The position numbers and the translations under genes were made by a program. This document shows, piece by piece, positions 55,507 to 64,000 of a DNA stretch of 64,000 nt (its first letter is position 1; each line of letters starts with the position of its first letter). Source of the DNA: Erythrophleum ivorense (taxonomy: Eukaryota > Streptophyta > Magnoliopsida > Fabales > Fabaceae); contig JAIUCV010000102.1 in NCBI GenBank assembly GCA_026724425.1, positions 2,046,001 to 2,110,000 on the forward strand. The letters are read 5' to 3'. Below the pieces are notes generated by a model. That model did no database searches and was not told the origin of the DNA. It worked only from the letters and a program-made list of their open reading frames with translations.

Positions 55507-56193
55507 TGTAGAGAGCCAAGCAAACAGATAAATCCGAGAATGGTGATTGGTGGAATGAAACAAGCTTCAACAAAATTGCAGGTATCGAAGAGAGAAGAGT
55601 AACGAGATTTTGGATTCTCTCACTCTATATCCCAAGGGTTTAGGAGCGAAACGTAGCGAAACTATGTATGTATATAGTTCTTGTGGAAGAAGGTAGAGTT
55701 TGTTGGGCATACGTAATCCAGATTAAGTACTGACACGTCAGCAGTTTCGTTACTCTCAGCCTCACGTGATTTATTTATTTTTTTTTTTATTTTTTTTTTA
55801 AATGGAGAATTACGGACTAAATTGCAAATAATCTCAAATTCACTCGCTGAGTTAATCTGATGGATACGGTACGGATAAATAGCAAATCAAGAATTAATCT
55901 TCTAATTATCATTTTTTGTTCATTTTAATTAAAACGAACATATTTTACTGTCATTTTGCCCCAACATGGTAAAACGTTTTAGTAAATGATAAATGATAAA
56001 ATCATGATGACTTGTCAAGAAGTAGTATTTCAATTATGTAGAATCAAGTTTTCTCCTAACATTTACAAAAAGAAGTTACTGGAATCTTGTTTACACTTTA
56101 CAACTGACCCGTTTCTTCTCTAAATTCCACAAAACCAACACCAAAAACAATCTCCTTCATAGTGGATTGTGCTAAAGATCTTATAAGAGGGTT
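55507..56193 (-). promoter_or_regulatory. Promoter of ENT gene 1 and 3' flank of ENT gene 2
   Basis: 687 bp, AT-rich, including long T runs at 55,769-55,799. A tgcatataaaa-like box lies at 55,138, inside ENT gene 1, and is not a promoter. In the spacer itself the TATATA-like tatgtatatag near 55,666 (about 160 bases before the ATG on the minus strand) may serve ENT gene 1. Confidence 0.35.
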
Positions 56194-57616
56194 TTAATCA
56201 GTTGGAAAGCACGGCTTCTCTCCAGATTTCCACTTAATATCTTGAGGCGGAATCTGCAAGCATAATCAGTTTAAGTGATCAGAGTTTGAGTTTGATTTGA
56301 AAATTGAATGAAAGGAAAAGGTTTTGGTGTAATTACTTCTCTGACATCCATCCAGCTCATCATCTCATCCATCTCCATTGCATCCGGGTCTACGTTCTCA
56401 AAGCGATGCAATTCCTGGAGAGAATGCAAAACTTAGATTTCTTACAAGAAAAGCAACCGATGGAACAAGGCTTGAGAAACAAGAAAGGGTTTATTACTTG
56501 TTTTGCGTCGTACTCTTTGATCTCGAACTCTTCGAAATGACCTATATCAGGCATATTCACACTGACAATTTTTCCAACAAGAGACTCTGGAACAACACTG
56601 CCCCATCCTGATCCAGAAGCCGGAGCAGAAGCCGGAGCAGAAGCTGCCGTTTTTTTATTCTCCTCCTTAAGTAAAACAGAGAGTGAAAGTTAAAAAAAAA
56701 CTCTGCTGTAAAAAGCTAATTCCAAGAGTTTTCAAACTCTGTGCCTTACATGCATGGTCAATAGCTTCGATGTTAATATCCCCATTTCCTTATTCACCCT
56801 GAGGAAACAAAAAAATGGGATTTTTAGATCGATCAAATCCTCCAAGTCAAATGCTTTGATTAAAGTATATACCTTTCTTGTTGGGCCATAAGCTTTTTCT
56901 GAATGTTAGCCGCAAAAGACAAGTGAGTTTCTTGAGCAATGTTGAACTCGTTCCTCAGTTTCTCTATGATCTCAGTCCTCTTCTGAGAAAAAAAAATAAG
57001 TACAACCGAGTAAGATCATAGATGAAGAATGTGTGAGTAGAGGAGAGAAGTGTTTACGCTTGCTGTTGTGGAGTTGTCTGCTTTATTGAATGCGTGGAGA
57101 ACAGAGTAGAAAGCTTTTCTCTGGAGTTGTTCGAGTTTCTTTTTCTTGTACTCTTCTGCGAAGATGTCCACCGTCTCTTCAACGTCGCTGCTATCGCTGG
57201 ACTCGGAGTCGGACTCGGACTCGGACTCGGGCTCGGACTCGGGCTCAGACTCGGGCTCGGACTCGGTGGCTCTGCTAGAACCAGGAAGTGATTTTTCAGC
57301 CATTGCGCTCTTCTCTAATGGGAGATGCGTTGGGTCTTCTGCATCACGAGGAGGAAACAGAATCAAGATCACTCGTTACAAAGACAAGAAAGGCCATTCT
57401 GTTTCAGTCGTTTCATCCGAATGGGAGAGACACAAGGAAAAAGAAAAGCAGAGGAATCACAAAATCTAGCTAGTCCTATTCGAAAACCCTAACTAATAAT
57501 GGAGATCGTCGCGATCGAGATGTTGCGAGAATTCAATGGTGGAGGAAATTTAATCGGAAATTTGGAATAGACGTACCGGCGGGAGAATCTGGGTGTTGAT
57601 CTTTCTGATCCGCCAT
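56194..57616 (-). CDS. ENT plus Tudor-like (EMSY-like) protein 2, about 261 aa
   Basis: Seven exons: 57616-57577, 57338-57058, 56982-56873, 56798-56750, 56665-56498, 56414-56337, 56253-56194; total 786 nt, in phase. Same layout as the neighbour: an ENT domain (LQRKAFYSVLHAFNKADNST, then KRTEIIEKLRNEFNIAQETH) and a Tudor-like end (SLVGKIVSVNMPDIGHFEEF, EIKEYDAKQELHRFENVDPD, SWMDVREIPPQDIKW). Exon 3 is 110 bp with the same phase in both copies, supporting tandem duplication. Its N-terminus has a distinct acidic repeat, about residues 34-60, made of ESEP and SESD units and encoded by a hexanucleotide microsatellite. It stops soon after the Tudor fold and lacks the basic tail of copy 1. Nuclear chromatin reader by inference. 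Confidence 0.8.
57198..57266 (-). repeat. Hexanucleotide coding microsatellite (ESEP/SESD repeat)
   Basis: Repeats of ggactc and gggctc in the second coding exon of ENT gene 2, giving alternating Glu-Ser-Glu-Pro and Ser-Asp/Glu. In-frame unit length means copy changes only alter repeat number. Confidence 0.88.
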
Positions 57617-59468
57617 TAGAGGGAGTGATATCGAGAGATGGAATCTGTGGATTGAAGAAAAACCGTCGAAGAATCTGCAGACGACGAATGAGAGAAGATT
57701 TTGGGGAAGAAGCGAAGATTATATGACTTGTGGAAGAAGGTATTGGTTGTGTACTGTAACAATAATTTTACAGTTAGCTTAAGTCGGTTAAAGAAAACAA
57801 TTGTTAACAGAAAAGAGAATCGGTTAACAATTTTAAATATATAATAATTTACTTGATTCCATTGAATATTGATCCATTAAATCCACATTTTCTTGTTAGC
57901 GATTGGATTAGTCGGTCCTGCTGTATCTAAAGTCAAAAAAAATTTATATAAAAAAAATGGTAAAAAACCGATTATATGAACAAATCTCGAGAAAAATAAT
58001 GTTTTGACCCAAAATACCTCATCAGTTTGCATTTTACTGGTGGTATCCGTCATGTACCACCAGTAACCTTGTTGTGTTCAACCTATACAACTCTACTTAA
58101 ATATAGATAGTCAAATTTATATATATTTTCAAACTCTGTATATTAGGCTTAATTATCTAAACAATTCTCCATTATAAATATTTTTTTTGGGTCTCGAGCA
58201 GACTACGTAAAGTTATAAACTGCGAAGGTCAACGAAATAACACCTAGGATTTGGAAAGTTGACTCTAGTCTAGTTAGATCATGTATATTTAGCCAAATAA
58301 ATAGTTTGCTTTTTGATGTTTTCAATTAAAAGCCAAAAAGTTTTCATCAAACGCATAAAGTCTGGTACTTTAGTATTTGAAATTTTGAAAAAAATATTTT
58401 ATCAAAAACTATGCTTAAAAAATAGTATAATTTTGGAAGAAAGAAAAAATTAGTGGTATGTCCATTAGAACTCATATATTTAGTTGAAATATAAAACCAC
58501 GAGCACAAATAAAAAGTTTATATATAAGCATGTACACTATATTTAGTTGAAGCTTGAAACAGAATCACAAGTTCACAACTCACAATAAAACAATAGGGAA
58601 TGTCTTCAAGATTTTATAAAAAAGCAAGTACGCTATATTTCCAGCAAAAAAGAAGGCTACATTTGCAAGATTTGTAACCAATCAACAACATCATATATAG
58701 TATATACTATTATTAAAGCTATGTGTATGTTCATATGTTGCATCCAATAAATGGTATAAGACAAAGCAAGCGTTGGTAAACTTGGAAACTGTGATATTCT
58801 TATAGCTACTAACCTTGGTCTGATTTTATAGTGAACTTGAAAACTGTGATTCTATGGAACTGTTACTTCTCCGTCTTTTTTTCTGCATTATAAGTAGAGA
58901 ATCTAAATCATTTGGAGAAAAGAAATGACTACTGTGATTACACGACGAGGATACACAATCATAGTCCTCGAAAGTCCAAAATTAGGTGAAAATTTGATCT
59001 ATGGTAGTTGATAATGTACAGTAAATTGTACTTTAGATATTTTGTTCTCGATATTTGTTCGATCCTTTTAATCGCTTTTAGCTATATTTATATTATGATC
59101 ACGACATATATACACCCTAAATTTAATTACCCCAGACTTTCTCAAGATCGAGCGTGATTAAAGTCTCATTAAAGAAAGGGATTTGGCAAGTTGGACGTAA
59201 TTTACCAAACACTAATCAGCAGAACTCACAAGTCACAACTTTAACTAGATGTGCCCAGTTAGATGGACAACAGTAATTATTGTTTTTACAATATCAAATG
59301 TTTCACTGATTACCCCAACAGTTTCAACTTCTCGCACACTAACCCCAAAACTTTGAAGATACGCATTTCATCACATTGTAGTATATTATCATATCAAACT
59401 AGCTAAGATTTTACAACATGATTATTAATATGACAAAAGGTCAAAATCTATGTTTCACCTCTGACAAT
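57617..59468. other. Intergenic DNA between ENT gene 2 and the DUF761 gene
   Basis: AT-rich; no gene. Holds the perfect hairpin at 58034-58066 (listed separately). The first about 150 bp are leader/promoter of ENT gene 2. Confidence 0.45.
58034..58066. repeat. Perfect 12-bp-stem hairpin
   Basis: TTACTGGTGGTA at 58034-58045 and its exact complement TACCACCAGTAA at 58055-58066 with a nine-base loop. No T run follows to suggest a terminator; could be a MITE relic or a structured RNA element. Confidence 0.85.
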
Positions 59469-60020
59469 TCACAAACCCCTTTCTAACATTTCTTGAAATT
59501 TCCTGTAAGATTCGACTTTCTCGAGCAAGAACTTCTCATGGCAATTAGCGATGAACATATCCGCCAAATGATCAATATCATCATCATCATCTGCAACATC
59601 TTTGATCTCTTCCGCAGAATCGACTTTCTTGTGTTCGAGCCACTCAAGATAGCCAGAGAGTTGAGAGTCATCATCTTCTTGACCATTCATGTCAGCGGCA
59701 GTGAAATGGTATGGTTGAGGAACAGGGACGACATCAGAGGAACACCAATTGTAATGCAACCTGAAAGATCCGAAGAAGATTTTGCGTTGATTTTTTGAAG
59801 CTTTTGTTGGAAAAAACATCATGAGTTTTCGTTTCTTGTTGTTGTTGTGTTTGGAGATCTCTAGAAATATTGATTTGGCTCTGGAGAGAGCTCTCAGGAA
59901 ACGGTAGAGAGGGTGAGCGAGGAGATTTTGGATTAGGGTTTTGAGTTTCATGGATGATGAAGATGAAAATGAAGAAGAAGAAGAAGAAGAAGAAGAAGAA
60001 GATGATGATTTGAGCTGCAT
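59469..60020 (-). CDS. DUF761 (cotton-fibre-type) protein, 183 aa
   Basis: Intronless. The N-terminus has a poly-Ser run of about 13 (residues 5-17) encoded by a GAA/TTC microsatellite; Met24 is an alternative start that would leave it out. The middle is basic (NNNKKRKLMMFF). The C-terminal about 35 residues are the DUF761 motif: DIDHLADMFIANCHEKFLLE then KVESYRKFQEMLERGL. DUF761 proteins are small plant proteins of poorly known function, linked to growth and secondary wall formation. Fits A. thaliana AT3G57950. TATA-like TTTATAAAG lies about 100 bases upstream on the minus strand. Confidence 0.85.
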   Translation of the reverse strand: MQLKSSSSSSSSSSSSSFSSSSSMKLKTLIQNLLAHPLYRFLRALSRAKSIFLEISKHNNNKKRKLMMFFPTKASKNQRKIFFGSFRLHYNWCSSDVVPVPQPYHFTAADMNGQEDDDSQLSGYLEWLEHKKVDSAEEIKDVADDDDDIDHLADMFIANCHEKFLLEKVESYRKFQEMLERGL

Positions 60021-63000
60021 GACTTAATGATTCAAGAGAGAGACTCTTTCTTTCTCTTTCTCACACTTGTGTTGTGTTTTCTTTTTCTCTCTATGCATTA
60101 AAGTGATCAACACTCGCGGGACTTTATAAAGGATTTTCTTGACTTATTTGCCACTCATCCTTGTTATTTTCTGAATTAAAGTTCTCGGACTAGTGTGGGT
60201 GTTTTTGTAATTTGGGTTTCTCCGAAATATGATTGTAGTGTCTGTGAATAGTCTTAGTTTTGCCTTTAATATTTTTTTGCTTATGTAATGTGAATGTAAA
60301 TTTCCGTAGAATTTTCCTTGAAGTTACAGTACGAAGAATTTTATCGATGCATTGTTGTTCTAATGAATTGTTTATTTACAAAGTTATTTCCTAGCGAGAA
60401 ATGTTGTTATGGACTTACGAAATTATTTAAATAAGACGAAGGATCTTGTCATCTTGATAAGCTAATTTTAGGTGTGATTTTGTTAAGTTATCGATTAGGG
60501 TAGACACAAAATATATTGTGATTGTCAACCACAATAAAAAAAAACATTTTCTTTCAATTAGCGTATATATTGAAACAAACACGTTATCTTCTTATAGATA
60601 ACATAGATTGTTCTGCCTTCTTTGTATATGATATATATAATGTAAAAAATCATATATAACTTGTGGTTTTCATATGACCACAAACATAATTATATGTCTC
60701 TAGATAGAATGCCATTTAACTTTCACTCATGAAATGTTTAATATTTACAAATTGGAACCCAAGTTTGGAAGGAAATTATACATGATATACTATATATCTA
60801 ATAGTTCAGAGAGATTTAAAAAAAAATAAAAAATTAAAAGACTTGAAACTAGAAAAAAGAAGGCCTAGTTTCAGTTTCAATGTTTAAGACCAATAATTTC
60901 AAAATATTCAAACTGAAATTGAACTAAAAACTTGTTCTCTGCCACTTATTCCTTCTTCAAATTGAAAATATTCAAATCATTCCTTCTTATAAACTCGTGA
61001 GGACTTTCTATAATTACTTATGTTAAATTGATTTTCCATAAGTTTATACTTTTTGTTACAGAAAAACGAATTATGTATATGTGTGGCGCAACGTAACACA
61101 AGAAGTATAGTGAGCCACAAATGGGTTTGGCTGATGACTGAATTTTTCAACTCCCAATTAGGTATCGGGAAGAGTTCAAACTAATTAAAACATTGCGTAA
61201 GGTTAAAGAAACCAAACACTTCCAATGTTTTATTTGTCGTCATATTAATATTGTTTTGTAATCTCAGATTCGACACTTCGTGTTTCACAGACAGCCTTCT
61301 GAAGAATCTATGTAATATTGTATAGACTTAATTATATCTTAATTACTGCATTACATACTTAAATCAGTGAATAATAGATAATCTAACTTGTGGAGTTTGT
61401 TGTTGATTTGAATAAGACTAAACCCCCACCCTACAACTTCTCTGAAATCCTAGTTTATACACTCGTCTTAACTTCTACCAAATTCCCACATTTCCCAAAC
61501 TTAGATCGGATCAACAACACTGATATATTATTTTAGAATTTCTAACACTTTCATTTTCACCAAAATTCACTCTTTTCTTTCTAATTAATGGAACACATGA
61601 AAATAAGATCGGGATTTTCGAGTTCCGTCTTCGCAATAGAAACTCATAAATTCGATTCATTCAAATTATGCAGCTAGTTACCAAAAACAATTTAGTAAAA
61701 AAGAAAATTAATTAAGATAATTTATATGTAGTTCGTTTACTTTTATTTAGTAAATTTCTACAATACTAATGGTTGTAATTAATTGGAATTTATTATCGAT
61801 TAATTATTTTTGTTGGCTGGTGTTCATTTGGATCTACGAAGGGATTAAATTTAGGCAATCGGATAAATGTAAATTAGGCCAAAGGTCCTTGTCGTCGTGG
61901 AATCTTGGACCAGTTTCAGGAATTTTTAGGGGTTCTTGAAGCTAAACAAATCCCAAAAGTACACACAATCGTATGCTTCTTTTTGTAGTTAGTAATTACA
62001 TATCCTAAATTAAAATCAAGTTATTCTCGAAACAAACACATGTAGGATTTTATTTTTGATAATACGCAAAGTTTTCAACCAAGTTTAATCAAAAATTTTT
62101 AACTCGTTCATTTATATGTGTTACTATGATTTTTTCAATAATACGTATGAAACTTTTAAATAGGATTTTTTTTGTTTCATTTTTTTAATTACGTATACGG
62201 GAATATGGCTAAACTATATCTTAAAAATATAGCATTATTTGTTAGTGGATAAAAAATATTATATTTGTCTGATATTCATTTTTCAAATAGCCGTGAACGG
62301 CGCTTAAGGCTTAAGCTTCGCTGAAAACCTCAAAACCGAGGATATACAAAACAAATCAAACTGTTTGTTAAAACTTTAATATAAATCCAATGTGGCCCTG
62401 GTCTAAAGATAACAGTATAATATATTCTTTTTAAGAAATTAGACAGATGATTGAATATATATTTCCTAGACTTGAAAAAACAAGTTAAGTAGACAAGAAA
62501 CCAAAGTGGCTGATTTCCAGTTGATCGGCCGCCTGAATCACTGGAGCTCTTGTCTTTCTTTACACGAAGAGACAAACCTAAGTACACATGCAGAGCACGT
62601 CTGCTTTTTACATATACGCCTATGTCAAATATGACTTATACTTAGCTTTTAATCTTCTATTTTGTGGTGAAAATGCCAAATAAAGATGAAAAAAATTCTG
62701 AAACATAATTAGATACAAACCAGTTTTTTCTTTTTTTTGTTAGTTATATTTTATCTTCGTTTGTTTCTCCTTAGAGGCTTAGAACAACAATTTTTGATTA
62801 AGGCCTCATGAGTCCCTTTCCTCTTTGTAATTTTTTTTGTTATCGTATTGACTTCTTATCGATTTGTCAAGGGTAGGATTGTTATATTTCTAACAGTAAT
62901 GCTTATTGTAAGACATTTGTGATTTGACAGCACATATGTTGATTCGGCTAGGAAAAGTAACTTTCATGCAAACTTACGCGTAAATTTCCGATTGTCTTTT

Positions 63001-64000
63001 AGGATTTGTGGAAACGAAACAAATTAAAACCAATAATGGAACTCGTTGTTTTCCTAAGAAACTTACTTTCGCTAAATACTAAATTAAACTCTCTTTTTTT
63101 TTTTGGGTTCAAATACTAAATTAATTGAACTCGTTTGACGAATTTAGCTCTTTAATTTGCATAGCAGGGGTTTACAGATTTAATCATTCAAACTAGAGAT
63201 ACTATTAGTATATAACCAAAACATATATTCGAATTCGAGAGTAAAACTATCACTCAAAACCGACATGCTGTTTTCACTGAATATAATCTTGTAGATCCAA
63301 GAATGTATTTAAAGTGACTAAGTGGCCTTGAATACTAATATTTTTTGGTTAAAAATTAATTAAGTGGGAAAGAACAGAGAAAGTTTAAAGAGAAAAGAAG
63401 AGATAGTGGAGAAGAAGGCAAGGTAAGAAAGAGGTGTCTCCAAAGTGCATCAGCAAATGCGTGAAGAGAATCCATAGATGACACCGAAAATGTAAGAGTT
63501 GGTATCTCTCTTTTAACCACTTGCAACTACTCCTTTACTAATTTCTCTCTTCTTCTTCTTCTTCTTTTACTATTCATTCATTTCCACCTTTTGTTTTAGG
63601 TTCCATGCTTAAGTTACATGTCTAATTACAGTAATCATTTAACACTTAACGGAGGGGTATATATCGAGCTCGACCAATATCCATCTCAAGTAAAGTTTCA
63701 AACTTTGACATGAAAAAAATTACTGAATTTTTGAATTTTGTTTCATATATAAATAAATAATTAACGAAAGTACATTACATTTATTTATATTTTGGTCATA
63801 GACATGTTTTAATTAGGTACTAAGTTTTTTTGGCAGCTAGGTAATAATTTCTTTAAAGAATCAAAATCGGATATTAGTACAACTTTTTCTAAATCTACCC
63901 AAAATTTGGGTTATCCAACATATTCGAATCAGAATACTTTATCCGTTATGCATACATCTATATTTAATTATCTTCATCTCCAGTTAATCTTGTTTGTAAG
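60021..64000. other. Promoter of the DUF761 gene, then long gene-free DNA to the window end
   Basis: About 4 kb, strongly AT-rich, with only short unsupported frames. TATA-like box of the DUF761 gene at 60123-60130 (minus strand). A less AT-rich patch with purine runs and a TTC microsatellite (63,549-63,566) lies at 63.36-63.6 kb and could be a leader or 5' region of a gene beyond the window. No transposon ends recognised. Confidence 0.45.

Noticed and set aside
1..64000. CRISPR arrays, bacterial operons, phage or organelle DNA
   Set aside because: No spaced direct repeats of CRISPR type; spliced genes and plant-specific families show nuclear plant DNA. The 50-bp repeats are back-to-back without spacers.

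Overview
The window is nuclear DNA of a crucifer (Brassicaceae), most likely a close relative of Arabidopsis thaliana. The genes have short GT-AG introns, intergenic DNA is very AT-rich, and there is no bacterial operon structure. From remembered gene content, the order matches the A. thaliana chromosome 3 block around AT3G58090 to AT3G57950, read in reverse. A. thaliana locus names here come from memory, not from a search. Exon coordinates were worked out by hand from splice sites and reading phase; every spliced model closes in frame.

Layout. 1.4-3.0 kb: a Tudor-like ORF followed by a dirigent gene; an in-frame splice could join them (DIR17-like locus). 7.4-8.2 kb: GIS-type C2H2 trichome regulator. 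8.2-16.8 kb: long gene-poor stretch with a perfect 3 x 50 bp repeat, a non-autonomous hAT element with an 8-bp target duplication, and a hairpin MITE. 16.9-18.6 kb: MTP8-type Mn transporter (7 exons). 19.2-23.8 kb: large uncharacterised Cys/charged nuclear-type protein (8 exons, minus strand). 24.5-25.5 kb: Helitron-like tandem units. 26.3-27.7 kb: SINAT2-type RING E3 ligase. 29-35 kb: a graveyard holding a second hAT element, a Stowaway MITE, fragments of three unrelated genes (gamma-glutamyl peptidase, phosphofructokinase, DRM-type methyltransferase) and a tRNA-Ser relic. 35.3-36.6 kb: MUSE1-type RING protein. 38.3-39.6 kb: C-terminal J-domain protein. 40.3 kb: glycine-rich secreted peptide. 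42.4-44.0 kb: plastoglobule fibrillin (PGL34/FBN7a). 44.7 kb: VQ-motif protein. 48.7 kb: OEP40-type chloroplast envelope protein. 51.6-53.7 kb: SANT plus bromodomain protein with an altered acetyl-lysine pocket. 54-57.6 kb: tandem pair of divergent ENT/Tudor-like (EMSY-like) genes. 59.5 kb: DUF761 protein. 60-64 kb: no gene seen.

The genes are independent units (development, metal homeostasis, ubiquitin ligases, plastid proteins, chromatin readers) rather than one pathway. Three loci carry chromatin-reader folds: the Tudor ORF at 1.4 kb, the SANT-bromodomain gene and the ENT pair; the last two are adjacent. The most unusual items are the Tudor/dirigent split-or-fusion locus, the ENT/Tudor-like tandem pair and the captured-fragment cluster at 30-35 kb.
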